The notes: generated by a model from the letters alone, not told the origin. Numbered from the stretch's first letter, positions 33,392 through 40,724 are shown. The stretch: 64,000 bases of DNA from Micromonospora sp. Llam0 (GCF_003751085.1 NZ_RJJY01000002.1:806001-870000), one strand, 5' to 3'. Made by a program: numbers and translations.

Positions 33392-33658
33392 GTGCCCACC
33401 GCAGTTACCACCCAGTCCCGCCACCCGTGGCGGGCCACCCTCCGGACCGCCGTCGCCGCGACGATCGCCGCGCTGCCGCTGATCCCGCTCGCCGCGAGCG
33501 AGGCCGGGATCGACACCGTGCCGGCAGTCGCCGGCGTCGTCGCGGTCACCGGCGCCATCACCCGGGTCATGGCCATCCCTGGCGTCGACGCCTGGCTCCG
33601 CGCGTACGCGCCGTGGCTGGCGTCCGCACCCCGACACGAGGTCCCGCCTGGACGCTGA
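33392..33658 (+). CDS. Holin
   Basis: 88 residues from GTG 33392 with AGAGAGGAGA upstream. HPWRATLRTAVAATIAALPL, VPAVAGVVAVTGAITRVMAI and PGVDAWLRAYAPWLA give two membrane helices, basic N-terminus and the WR...RT / ITRVMA(I/L)PGV pattern of actinophage holins. It times lysis by making membrane holes for the amidase. Last gene of the late operon. Confidence 0.85.
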   Translation: MPTAVTTQSRHPWRATLRTAVAATIAALPLIPLAASEAGIDTVPAVAGVVAVTGAITRVMAIPGVDAWLRAYAPWLASAPRHEVPPGR

Positions 33659-33671
33659 CCCCGCACGCAGC

Positions 33672-33705
33672 AGCGGCCCCGCACCGAGTCCGGTGCGGGG
33701 CCGCT
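33672..33705. terminator. Strong bidirectional terminator
   Basis: Perfect 15-bp stem (AGCGGCCCCGCACCG and its complement) with a four-base loop, lying between the convergent holin and lipoprotein genes. The rightward side ends in CTTCACTGTGT, without a long T-run. Ends the late transcript. Confidence 0.85.
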
Positions 33706-33726
33706 TCACTGTGTCTCTGTCTCTGC

Positions 33727-34152
33727 TCAGAAGTCGGGACAGATGAACTGCCGCACCACAGCCAGGATCTGGGTGGCGGTCTCCTCCCCGAACCCGTCCG
33801 GATACCCCGGCGCCGAGAACCGCAAGTTCGTGAGCTGGACGAGCTTTGCCTCGTCTGCCTCGCCGTTGCCGATCGACTGGCACTGGCTCCGGCCACGGTC
33901 GACGATCGTCTTCTCGTCCTTGTCGCCGACGATGTCCGGGTTGATGTCCATCAGAGCGCTGATGTAGGCAGCCCAATCCTCGGGCGATGGGGTTGGCGGG
34001 ATACCGGCGGCCGCAGCGGCGGAGGCAAGGCTGTCGTCGGCCGTTGCCGACGTCGGCGCCGGCGTGGCCGCGTCCTCATCAGAGCCGGCACCGCAGCCCA
34101 GAGCGGTGACCGCCGCGATCGCGATGGCCGCTATCAGCATCTTGTTACGCAC
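33727..34152 (-). CDS. DUF732-like lipoprotein, probable lysogenic-conversion gene
   Basis: 141 residues from GTG 34152 with GAGGAG six bases upstream; the long upstream extension is shadow. A signal peptide with lipobox (AIAAVTALGCGAGSDED) leads to a mature part with ADDSLASAAAAAGIPPTPSP, SQCQSIGNGEADEAKLVQLT and AVVRQFICPDF: two Cys and the layout of DUF732 proteins common in actinobacteria and their prophages. It is transcribed against the late genes from the lysogeny arm, so it could be made in the lysogen, on the outer face of the membrane, perhaps blocking superinfection. Role inferred. Confidence 0.75.
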   Translation of the reverse strand: MRNKMLIAAIAIAAVTALGCGAGSDEDAATPAPTSATADDSLASAAAAAGIPPTPSPEDWAAYISALMDINPDIVGDKDEKTIVDRGRSQCQSIGNGEADEAKLVQLTNLRFSAPGYPDGFGEETATQILAVVRQFICPDF

Positions 34153-34289
34153 GTCGTCTCCTCGGTCTCGTGGGGGTAGGCCCGCTGTAGCCGGCCGGGG
34201 CGGGGCCGTCGGGGTACGGGCGGGCGCGATCACGGTGCCAGCGGCGGCCGCAGCACGCCATCGGACCGTCGGGCAGGCGACACCCACCG

Positions 34290-34553
34290 TTACGGGGATG
34301 AGACGCGGGTACATCGCCAAGGCCGGGACCGCAGCGTCGTCCACAGCACCCGCTGCCAGTTGAACAGTGGGTGCTGGCGTATATCGGCGTCGAGGAGCGC
34401 GTCTCGGCGGTCGGCGCGCCACTGCACAGCGCGGATCAGGTCGGGGCATCCGCCGGGCTGGCAGGCCGGGCAGCGTGGCCAGACCGGTGGCGGCGGTCCG
34501 TGGTGGATGGCGAGGATCCTTGCCGCCCTGGCGTCGTCCATCGGACCGGTCAT
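34290..34553 (-). CDS. Small Cys-containing phage protein, rightmost of a four-gene set
   Basis: 87 residues from ATG 34553 (ATG 34541 also possible). MTGPMDDARAARILAIHHG, PRCPACQPGGCPDL and RQHPLFNWQRVLW. Three Cys in a CxxC...C arrangement suggest zinc. Overlaps the end of the upstream gene (ATGA). Last gene of the leftward operon from 35189. Confidence 0.6.
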   Translation of the reverse strand: MTGPMDDARAARILAIHHGPPPPVWPRCPACQPGGCPDLIRAVQWRADRRDALLDADIRQHPLFNWQRVLWTTLRSRPWRCTRVSSP

Positions 34554-34741
34554 ATCGAGCGACGCACCAGGCGCCATCGGGATACGGCCCGGCGGGTGCG
34601 GGCCCACGCGAGCTGCGGGCAGGCGTCGGTGCCGGGGCATTCGAGGTGGCACCGGCACCCGGCGGCGTGTGCGTGCACGGCGCTGGCGGCCGCGTCGTCG
34701 CGGTCCTGGTCGGTGATCGGTCCGTCGTCCATCGCGGTCAC
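34550..34741 (-). CDS. Small Cys-containing phage protein
   Basis: 63 residues from GTG 34741. DGPITDQDRDDAAASAVHAH followed by a Cys/His-rich AAGCRCHLECPGTDACPQLA and a basic end. Four Cys and the His could hold one metal. Coupled by GTGA and ATGA overlaps to genes on both sides. Confidence 0.6.
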   Translation of the reverse strand: MTAMDDGPITDQDRDDAAASAVHAHAAGCRCHLECPGTDACPQLAWARTRRAVSRWRLVRRSI

Positions 34742-35019
34742 GGGGCGACTCCCGCTGAGATCCACGTCCAGGCCACGAACCGTTCGTACAGTTCGGCGGG
34801 GTCGGTGATACCGGCCTCGCCGGCCGCGACGGTCAGCATTTCGCCGACGTCGACCGACAACGCGATCGGCTCGCCGGCGTACGCCTCTGCTAGCTGGGTG
34901 CGTGCGGGTGGGCAGGGCCATGGGGTGTCGGGCGCGCAGACCGCGCACGTCCACGACGGGCGGTGCGGGGTGTGCGCCGGCTCTGCGGCCGGGCCGGCCG
35001 GGCTGGGCGTGCCGGTCAC
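34738..35019 (-). CDS. Small phage protein with CxxC, unknown
   Basis: 93 residues from GTG 35019. SWTCAVCAPDTPWPC early, then an acidic helical half (LAEAYAGEPIALSVDVGEML ... ITDPAELYERFVAWTWISAG). The second half looks like a well-folded helical domain, but I do not recognise it. Overlaps on both sides. Confidence 0.6.
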   Translation of the reverse strand: MTGTPSPAGPAAEPAHTPHRPSWTCAVCAPDTPWPCPPARTQLAEAYAGEPIALSVDVGEMLTVAAGEAGITDPAELYERFVAWTWISAGVAP

Positions 35020-35189
35020 GGCAGGATGGTGCGGCCGCCGTTGCCGCCGCGCTGGTCGCCGCGGTCGGTGCGGGTCGCTGGCCGGGTGTCGGTCGGCCGG
35101 GCGGGCTGGTCGGCGTACCGGCGGCGGCCGGGCACCGGACGGACGACGTCGACCACGGCATCGACGCGGAGGAACCACTTCCCGATCAT
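35016..35189 (-). CDS. Small basic phage protein, first gene of the leftward operon
   Basis: 57 residues from ATG 35189, with GAGGAG eight bases upstream, which supports this start. MIGKWFLRVDAVVDVVRPVP then a basic, Arg/Thr/Asp-rich tail (TDTRPATRTDRGDQRGGNGG). No known family. It faces the GntR gene and its palindromic operator, so the operon 35189-34290 is probably controlled by that repressor. Confidence 0.55.
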   Translation of the reverse strand: MIGKWFLRVDAVVDVVRPVPGRRRYADQPARPTDTRPATRTDRGDQRGGNGGRTILP

Positions 35190-35318
35190 CTTCGCGCTCC
35201 TCGAGTCAGCGGGGGCGGCGGCCCGGCGAGCACGGGGGAACCCGGCCGGACCGCCGCCGATCCGGGGTGGCCCGGCCCCGCGGATCCGCGCGCTGGATGC
35301 CGATCAGGACCGGGCCGG

Positions 35319-35342
35319 CCATCTTTGCGTACGCAAAGATGG
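35319..35342. promoter_or_regulatory. 24-bp perfect palindrome, GntR operator candidate O1
   Basis: Core TTTGCGTACGCAAA inside a 24-bp perfect palindrome. It lies in the divergent region between the GntR gene (right) and the small leftward operon (left). Palindromes of this length and spacing are typical of GntR dimers. A related site lies at 35380-35390. Confidence 0.8.
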
Positions 35343-35379
35343 ACTGAGTGTGACCGCAGTAACGACGCGACGTCAAGGC

Positions 35380-35397
35380 TTTGCGTACGCCTAAACT
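35380..35397 (+). promoter_or_regulatory. GntR operator candidate O2 and -10 box
   Basis: TTTGCGTACGC repeats the left arm and centre of O1, directly followed by TAAACT (35392-35397). With ATG at 35404 only six bases further, the GntR message would be leaderless and its promoter covered by the operator, suggesting autorepression. Confidence 0.65.
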
Positions 35398-35403
35398 GGG
35401 CGC

Positions 35404-36165
35404 ATGGCGGGCTATCGGGAGATCGCAGCGGACCTCCGCGAGGCGATCGCGAGGGGTGACCACCCACCCGGCAGCCGCATCCCCACGGAACACGAACTGG
35501 CCGAGTCGTACGGCGTGAGCCGCGAGACCGTCCGTCGCGCCCTGGCCGAGCTGCGTGCAGCCGGGGTGCTGGAGTCGGCTCGGGCCGCCGGCACGCGCGT
35601 CGCCACACCACCCGTCCGGCTGGCGCTCACCCGGTACGCGGCGGTGACCGATCCGGGCCGGACCCGGGCGCACCTGGGCCCGTGGGAGACGGCCTGTGCC
35701 GATCAGGGCGTCACCGGATCGGTGGAGTTGGTGGCGGTCGAGTCCGTGCCGGCGCCGGCGCAGGTGGCCGCGCGGCTCGAGGTGCCGGCCGGTACGTCGA
35801 TGGTGCTCCGCCGCCGGCGGCATCTGGCGGACGGCCACGTGGTCCAGGTACACGAGTCGTGGATGCCGTCGACTCTGGTCGCCGGGACGGTGCTGGCAGA
35901 GCCAGGGAAGGTCGTTGGCGGTGTGTACGCGGCGATGATGGCTGCTGGCGTGCGCCCGGCGACCGCGAGCGAGGAGCTGTCGGCCAGGCCCGCGTCGGAG
36001 GCTGAACGGACCGCGCTCGGCCTGGTGGCGGTCGGCTGGGTCCTGGAGCTGTGGCGCACGACGCGTGACGTCACCGGCCAGGCGGTGGAAGCGTTGCAGG
36101 TGGTATCGGACGCTCGACGGGTGCGGTATGAGTACGGCGATCTGCCGATCAGGACTGGGAGGTGA
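35404..36165 (+). CDS. GntR-family (HutC-type) transcriptional regulator
   Basis: 253 residues. Winged helix about residues 1-70: YREIAADLREAIARGDHPPG, SRIPTEHELAESYGVSRETV, RRALAELRAAGVLESARAAG. UTRA effector domain about 95-245: VPAGTSMVLRRRRHLADGHV, VHESWMPSTLVAG and a TALGLVAVGWVLELWRTTRD stretch. GntR/HutC repressors are common in actinomycete mobile elements. It probably controls itself and the leftward small-gene operon through O1 and O2; the effector is unknown. Ends in a four-base overlap with the next gene. Confidence 0.9.
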   Translation: MAGYREIAADLREAIARGDHPPGSRIPTEHELAESYGVSRETVRRALAELRAAGVLESARAAGTRVATPPVRLALTRYAAVTDPGRTRAHLGPWETACADQGVTGSVELVAVESVPAPAQVAARLEVPAGTSMVLRRRRHLADGHVVQVHESWMPSTLVAGTVLAEPGKVVGGVYAAMMAAGVRPATASEELSARPASEAERTALGLVAVGWVLELWRTTRDVTGQAVEALQVVSDARRVRYEYGDLPIRTGR

Positions 36166-36515
36166 GCAGAGTGGATCGTGACGCCATTGTGGCGGTCCTG
36201 GCGGAGGCCTCGGCCGCCGTCGACGACGCTGACGCGAGGATGCTGGCGGCCGAGGCGCTGGCCGCCGTCATGTCCCACCCAGGGCTGCGGTACGCGGCCG
36301 TCAACCAGCCGGCCACCAGGTGGGTGGTGGCGTGCGACGGCGTACTGCTCGGGTACCTGTGGTCGGGGCCGGGGCGGCTGCTCGGCGGGTGGACAGCCGC
36401 ACGGCTGGACAAGCTGGGCGAATCAGACCGGCTCGGCCCGTTCCACACCGGCCGGGCCGCCGCAGCAGCGCTCGCCCGGCACTGCGGGGCAAATCCTCGC
36501 CATGTGCTGGCCTGA
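36162..36515 (+). CDS. Small hypothetical protein downstream of GntR
   Basis: 117 residues (GTG 36162 or GTG 36171). DRDAIVAVLAEASAAVDDAD, RMLAAEALAAVMSHPGLRY, WVVACDGVLLGYLWSGPG. The middle beta-hairpin and following helices recall small UTRA-linked or immunity-type proteins, but no family is assigned. Coupled to the regulator by a GTGA overlap. Confidence 0.55.
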   Translation: MSRVDRDAIVAVLAEASAAVDDADARMLAAEALAAVMSHPGLRYAAVNQPATRWVVACDGVLLGYLWSGPGRLLGGWTAARLDKLGESDRLGPFHTGRAAAAALARHCGANPRHVLA

Positions 36516-36586
36516 CCGGGCGTCATCTGCGCAATCGGGCACGTCAAGTCTTGATCTTCGCCTGCCCCGTCGATCAACCTCCCGTG

Positions 36587-36931
36587 ATGGGGGACGAACA
36601 GCAGCTGAGGGCCGTCATCTACGTACGCTCTGGTGACGACGCTCTCGAGTGGCAGCGGATCTGTGTTGATCATGCAGAGGAGTCCGAGTACCGCGTCATC
36701 AGTCTCGTGGTCGACGATGGCGCTACAGGGTGGCCCGACGTCGTCCGCATGCTCGCTGCGGGGGAGGCCGATGTCGTCGTGCTGGCGGACTGGCGTCATC
36801 TGTCGCCGGACCGGGTGCCGAGGGTGGAGGTCGCCGAGTTGCCGGACCGGCCGGCTCCGTCTCACCGGCATCCGCGCGGACTGCGCTGGCCAGGTGCAGG
36901 CGTGGGGTCTGCATCAGCAGACCCCACGTGA
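36587..36931 (+). CDS. Resolvase-domain protein near attR
   Basis: 114 residues from ATG 36587. RAVIYVRSGDDALEWQRICV, YRVISLVVDDGATG and AGEADVVVLADWRHLSPDRV give the core of a serine-recombinase catalytic domain: the YxRxS-like strand (YVRS), the D.g.sg motif and the (D)v.v..ldRlsR-like strand where Asp-Trp-Arg-His replaces the usual DRL.R. The DNA-binding C-terminal domains are missing. Could be a decayed recombinase, or a small protein acting with the integrase, for example as directionality factor. A hairpin covers its 3-prime end. Confidence 0.65.
   Translation: MGDEQQLRAVIYVRSGDDALEWQRICVDHAEESEYRVISLVVDDGATGWPDVVRMLAAGEADVVVLADWRHLSPDRVPRVEVAELPDRPAPSHRHPRGLRWPGAGVGSASADPT
36901..36928 (+). 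terminator. Hairpin at the end of the resolvase-domain gene
   Basis: Perfect 12-bp stem CGTGGGGTCTGC with loop ATCA, ending just before the TGA stop. No T-run; a run of nine G follows at 36961-36969. Likely transcript end, since the next gene is convergent. Confidence 0.65.
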
Positions 36932-37019
36932 CCGACAGTGATCCAAAGTTGACTTCGAGCGGGGGGGGGCTTCGTTGATGGGTTTTCAAGCCCCTGGACC
37001 CAGTCCCGTCCCTCCCGGG

Positions 37020-37370
37020 TCAGACGGGCCGGACCGCTCTATGGCTCGGCTTCGGCAGTTCTCGCCGGACGCCCTGCATGTAACCCTCCACATAGCCCTC
37101 GTGGTAGGAGGCATCCTGGACGCGCCGCTCGATGCGGTCCATGCGCCGGTGTAGCGACGACTCACCGAGCCGGACTGCGTAGACGGTCCACGCCACAACC
37201 GCTCCGGCGATGAGGACATCGCGGGCCGCGAGTCCGAGCACGGTGGCCCCGACGGCCAGCACCGTGACGGCGGTGGCGATGACCAGGATGACGGTGAGCA
37301 GGGTGGCGGCGGGCCGCCGGTATGACGTGCTGTTCGGCCCATCGTCGTCGACGAGCTGTAGTCGTGCCAT
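37020..37370 (-). CDS. Small membrane protein at the right prophage end
   Basis: 116 residues from ATG 37370 with GAGGAGG about 12 bases upstream; GTG 37442 gives 140 residues. Two adjacent membrane helices (TLLTVILVIATAVTVLAVGA, LAARDVLIAGAVVAWTVYAV) and a charged C-terminal helix (SSLHRRMDRIERRVQDASYH, EGYVEGYMQGVRREL). The layout recalls phage membrane immunity or exclusion proteins, but there is no family match. Confidence 0.6.
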   Translation of the reverse strand: MARLQLVDDDGPNSTSYRRPAATLLTVILVIATAVTVLAVGATVLGLAARDVLIAGAVVAWTVYAVRLGESSLHRRMDRIERRVQDASYHEGYVEGYMQGVRRELPKPSHRAVRPV

Positions 37371-37614
37371 GGTGGGGCGATCCTCCTCGGGAGGGATGGG
37401 GATCTGGTCTCCAGCGACATCCCCCGTCGTCGCTAGATCCACTTAGACACGGAGATGTTACGGGCCGTTACCGGGGAGTTGATCCACCGTCCGGGCGACG
37501 TCCACCGGCATGGGTGGGAGTACCGCGAAGGGCTACCACCTGGGACATCATCCGCATGGCCGGCGCCGTCTACCTTGATCAGCGTCGAGGTCCAACCGAA
37601 CGGGCAGTGTCTGT

Positions 37615-37650
37615 TCTACATCTGACATGACGGGCTCCATGTTGCCGCCG
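37615..37650. other. attR, right prophage junction in alaX
   Basis: Phage arm CTGACATGA (37622-37630), shared core CGGGC (37631-37635), then host alaX (TCCATGTTGCCGCCGG). See attL. Between the small membrane gene and attR (37443-37621) no convincing gene is seen. Confidence 0.9.
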
Positions 37651-38027
37651 GTCACCAGGGCACCGAAGTCGCGGAACACCACGCCGCAGAGCACGTGCAG
37701 CCCGGAGTGGGTACGCATCAGCAGGCTGCGGCGGGTGTCCTCGACCGCGCCGGTGACCTCGGCGCCGACCGGCGGCAGCGGGTCATCGTCGGCGGGGATC
37801 AGGTAGAGGTCGTCGCCCTTGCGGGTGCCGACGATCCGGGTCTGCGCCCCCTGCCAGAGCAGTACGCCGTGGTCCGGCGGCTGGCCGCCGCCGCCCGGGT
37901 AGAAGGCGGAGCGGTCCAGCACGATGCCCTGCTCGGCGTCGGCGTGCAGCACAGTGCACTGCCACTCACGCAGGGTCGGGTCGCGCAGGTCGAGTCGGTC
38001 GGTACGACCGTGACTGGTGACACCCAC
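37632..38027 (-). pseudogene. alaX: alaX, N-terminal half (cut by the prophage at attR)
   Basis: Codes for the first 132 residues of the alanyl-tRNA editing protein: LDRSAFYPGGGGQPPDHGVL, then RTHSGLHVLCGVVF (the HxxxH metal site) and ALVTGGNMEP at the break. After the junction the frame runs through 27 phage-derived codons to a stop at 37548. Start GTG 38027. The partner half is at 1066-1411. Without the C-terminal DGGTH motif no active editing enzyme is expected while the prophage is in place. Confidence 0.9.
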
Positions 38028-38070
38028 GGGTGGCAGGTTACCGCCGACCAGGTGGAATCACCCAGTCGGC

Positions 38071-38142
38071 TGATTCGACGGGTGTCAAACTTGACCATCG
38101 TCGAAACAGTGGGCATCGTGATGTTGATTCGACGATCATCAA
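38071..38142. promoter_or_regulatory. Three operator-like repeats before the ArsO-like gene
   Basis: TGATTCGACGNNNNTCAA occurs at 38071-38088 and 38125-38142 on the plus strand; a third site, TGTTTCGACGATGGTCAA, is on the minus strand at 38091-38108. The downstream copy reads TTGAT-N9-ATCAA, which resembles ArsR/SmtB sites. They lie 33 to 104 bases before the ATG and probably bind a dimeric regulator encoded elsewhere. Confidence 0.65.
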
Positions 38143-38174
38143 GACTACGAACGCTCGCCGCCACGGAGGGACTC

Positions 38175-39461
38175 ATGATCAACGAGGAACTACCGGTTGT
38201 CGTCATCGGGGCCGGGCCAGTCGGCCTGGCCGCCGCCGCCCACCTGCACGAGCGCGGCCTGCCCTGGGTCCTGCTGGAGGCCGGCGGCAACGCCGGCGCG
38301 GCGGTCAGCAACTGGGGTCACGTCCAGCTCTTCTCCCCCTGGCGTTACAACATCGATTCAGCCGCCCGCCGGCTGCTCGACGCCGCCGGCTGGGCCGCCC
38401 CCGATCCCGAGCAGCTGCCGACCGGCGCCGAGCTCATCGGCGACTACCTCGAACCGCTGGCCAAGCTCCCCGACCTGGCCGATCGGATCCGGTACGGCAC
38501 ACGGGCCGTGGCGCTGGGCCGCGCCGGCATCGACCGGGTCCGCACCGACGGCCGGGAGCAGGCACCGTTCGTGGTCCGGCTCGCCGACGGTACGGAGCTC
38601 AGCGCCGGTGCCGTCATCGACGCCTCCGGCACCTGGGGTACGCCGAACGTCCTGGGCGTCAACGGGCTGCCCGCCCACGGCGAGCCGCCGGCAGCCCACC
38701 TGATCAGCACCGCTCTGCCGGACGTGCTCGGTGCCCACCGGGCCGAGCACACCGGCCGGCATACCGTCGTCGTCGGTGCCGGCCACTCCGCCGCCAACAC
38801 CCTGCTGGCCCTAGCCGAGCTGGCCGATCAGGAGCCGGACACCCGGGTCAGCTGGGTCACCCGTGGCGCGACCATCGACCGGGCGCTCGGCGGCGGCGAC
38901 GCCGACGCCCTGCCGGGCCGCGGCAAGTTGGGCACCGGGCTGCGGTTGCTGGTCGACTCCGGCCGGGTCGAGCTGGTCAGCGGATTCGGCGTGCACGCCG
39001 TACGGGTCACCACCGACGGCCGGGCCGAGCTGGTCGCGACCGACGGCCGGACGCTGACCGCCGACCGGATCGTCTCCGCCACCGGCTTCCGCCCCGACCA
39101 CCGGATCGCCGACGAGCTACGGCTGGACCTGGACCCGGCGCTGGGCTGCACCCGGAGGCTGGCCCCGCTGATCGACCCGAACGAGCATTCCTGCGGCACC
39201 GTCCCGCCACACGGGGTGGACGAGCTCACCCAGCCGGAGCCGGGATACTACGTGGTCGGCATGAAGAGCTACGGCCGGGCGCCGACGTTCCTGCTGGCCA
39301 CCGGCTACGAGCAGGTCCGCTCGGTCACGGCGGCGCTGGCCGGTGACTGGACCGCCGCCCGGGACGTGCAGCTGGATCTGCCGGAGACCGGCGTCTGCTC
39401 GGTGGCGCCCAGCGATCAGTCCACCACGCCGTCCGCCGCCTCCGGTGGCTGCTGCGGTTGA
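38175..39461 (+). CDS. FAD-dependent oxidoreductase, ArsO-like
   Basis: 428 residues from ATG 38175 with GGAGGG upstream. FAD Rossmann motif VVVIGAGPVGLAAAAHLHER at residues 8-27, NAD(P)H-binding VVVGAGHSAANTLLALAEL near 195, GFRPDHRIADELRLDLDPAL near 305, and a Cys-containing end (SGGCCG). Flavoproteins of this type are encoded in arsenic-resistance clusters (arsO); substrate unproven. No arsR or other ars gene lies in the window: its neighbour upstream is the split alaX. The three upstream repeats suggest metalloid-type control. Confidence 0.75.
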   Translation: MINEELPVVVIGAGPVGLAAAAHLHERGLPWVLLEAGGNAGAAVSNWGHVQLFSPWRYNIDSAARRLLDAAGWAAPDPEQLPTGAELIGDYLEPLAKLPDLADRIRYGTRAVALGRAGIDRVRTDGREQAPFVVRLADGTELSAGAVIDASGTWGTPNVLGVNGLPAHGEPPAAHLISTALPDVLGAHRAEHTGRHTVVVGAGHSAANTLLALAELADQEPDTRVSWVTRGATIDRALGGGDADALPGRGKLGTGLRLLVDSGRVELVSGFGVHAVRVTTDGRAELVATDGRTLTADRIVSATGFRPDHRIADELRLDLDPALGCTRRLAPLIDPNEHSCGTVPPHGVDELTQPEPGYYVVGMKSYGRAPTFLLATGYEQVRSVTAALAGDWTAARDVQLDLPETGVCSVAPSDQSTTPSAASGGCCG

Positions 39462-39511
39462 CCGTCGTCGACATGTCAGGAAACGACCGGGGCCACGGCG
39501 CCCGCCGCTGA

Positions 39512-40405
39512 TCAGGTCGGCTCGTTGAGGAAGCCGGAGACCCGCTGCCGCAGATCGGTGCGCTGATTCCAGAGCACGCCGGGGCGGCTGTAGACGTACA
39601 GGGCGGCGCCCGGGATGGCGGCGGCCAGCCGCTCGGCGGTCTCGGTCGGGTGCAGGTCGTCGCCGGCGCAGCCGATCACCAGGACCCGGGCGGTGACCGC
39701 GGCGAGCGCCGCCGGGTCGGGCACCGGCACCGCGTCGGCCAGGTCGACCAGTTCGGCGGCGAGGCCGTCGCGCAGCAGCTGGTCGATCCTGGTACGCAGG
39801 TACGCCCACGCGGCCGGGGTGTTGCGTACCGGCACCGGGGTCTCCGCCGCGATCAGCTCGGCCACCCCGGAGACGTCGCTGTCGTTGACCGCAGTGACCA
39901 GATCGGCGACCCGCTGGCGGGCCGAGGCCGGCCGGGCCGTGTCGAAGGCCGACGGCAGGAAGAACACCGCCCGGTCGAACCGCTGCGGGCTGTCGGTCAG
40001 CAACCGGGCCAACGCCCCGGCACCGAGGCTCATCCCGACCGCCCGGCCGGCACCGGTCAGATCGGCCACGGCCCGCAGGTCCCGGGCCAGGTCGGGGTAG
40101 CCCCATGGGCCGGCCGGCACGGCGGACCGGCCGTGCCCCCGGAACTGGAAGAACACCTTGCGCCCGGCGACTCCGCTGCCCAGCGGCCGGGTGGTGGCGA
40201 TGCCGTGCGCGATGCCGTGCGCGAAGACGGTGGTCGGCTCACCGGACCCGGTGATCAGCCGTTCCAGCTCCACGCCGTGCGGCGTGGCGATCACCTCGGT
40301 CTCCGGCTCGGGCAGCGCGGGCCGGCCGGTACGGGGACCGGACGGGCCGGGCCCGTAGGTCCGCGGCCCGCCGTCGGGCGGCGGTGGCCAACGGAAATCT
40401 CTCAC
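39512..40405 (-). CDS. Alpha/beta hydrolase, catalytic His not evident
   Basis: 297 residues from GTG 40405, coupled to the DUF2516 gene by overlap. Pattern: TVFAHGIAHGIATTRPLG, QFRGHGRS, nucleophile elbow VGMSLGAGALARLL, and the acid strand ARVLVIGCAGDDLHPTETAE. After that the protein ends PGAALYVYSRPGVLWNQRTD without the usual GH-type catalytic His. Either the His lies elsewhere (for example HP in the acid loop) or the enzyme uses another mechanism. Substrate unknown. Confidence 0.75.
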   Translation of the reverse strand: MRDFRWPPPPDGGPRTYGPGPSGPRTGRPALPEPETEVIATPHGVELERLITGSGEPTTVFAHGIAHGIATTRPLGSGVAGRKVFFQFRGHGRSAVPAGPWGYPDLARDLRAVADLTGAGRAVGMSLGAGALARLLTDSPQRFDRAVFFLPSAFDTARPASARQRVADLVTAVNDSDVSGVAELIAAETPVPVRNTPAAWAYLRTRIDQLLRDGLAAELVDLADAVPVPDPAALAAVTARVLVIGCAGDDLHPTETAERLAAAIPGAALYVYSRPGVLWNQRTDLRQRVSGFLNEPT

Positions 40406-40710
40406 CAGGAGCCTCGGCCGTCGGCGATGTCCCGCAGCCCGACCCGCACGTCGAGCAGGTAGATCAGCCCGGCGGCGATCCCGATCAGACCGAACAGGCT
40501 GACCTGGAACAGCAGGGTGAGCAGCAGGCAGACGCCGAGGATGGCCAGCCACGCGCCTTTCGGCAGAGTGCCGATCGCCGGGAACGCCTCACCCTTCTGG
40601 GTGACGCAGTGCACCAGCGCGACAGCCTGCACGACGAGGGCGAACACGAACAGCGCCAAGTCGAGGATGTACCGGACGTCGGCATAGAACAGCGGCGCGG
40701 CAGAGTCCAT
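40402..40710 (-). CDS. DUF2516 family membrane protein
   Basis: 102 residues from ATG 40710 (TTG 40716 possible). Helices: YILDLALFVFALVVQAVALV, GAWLAILGVCLLLTLLFQVS and LIGIAAGLIYLLDVR, with HCVTQKGEAFPAIGTLPK between, matching the small actinobacterial DUF2516 family. Function unknown. Probably cotranscribed with the hydrolase. Confidence 0.8.
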   Translation of the reverse strand: MDSAAPLFYADVRYILDLALFVFALVVQAVALVHCVTQKGEAFPAIGTLPKGAWLAILGVCLLLTLLFQVSLFGLIGIAAGLIYLLDVRVGLRDIADGRGSW

Positions 40711-40724
40711 GCCCAAAGCTTATG

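Larger units (their letters stand above)
1407..37635. mobile_element. Integrated siphovirus prophage, about 36.2 kb
   Basis: Bounded by CGGGC at 1407-1411 and 37631-37635, both inside the split alaX gene. Contains a complete-looking set of modules: serine integrase, repressor, packaging (HNH, TerS, TerL), head (portal, MuF-like, scaffold, capsid), connectors, tail (tube, chaperones, tape measure, minor tail proteins), lysis (amidase, holin) and a lysogeny or cargo arm. All head, tail and lysis frames are open. The visible lesion is an IS5-family element in an early gene of unknown role, so the phage may or may not be inducible. Confidence 0.95.

Noticed and set aside
33727..34449. Longer 240-residue version of the lipoprotein
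   Set aside because: The extension is Arg/Pro-rich shadow; GTG 34152 has a good ribosome-binding site and starts a proper lipoprotein signal peptide.
36961..36969. Run of nine G as a phase-variation tract
   Set aside because: It lies after the hairpin between convergent genes and in no recognised reading frame or promoter.
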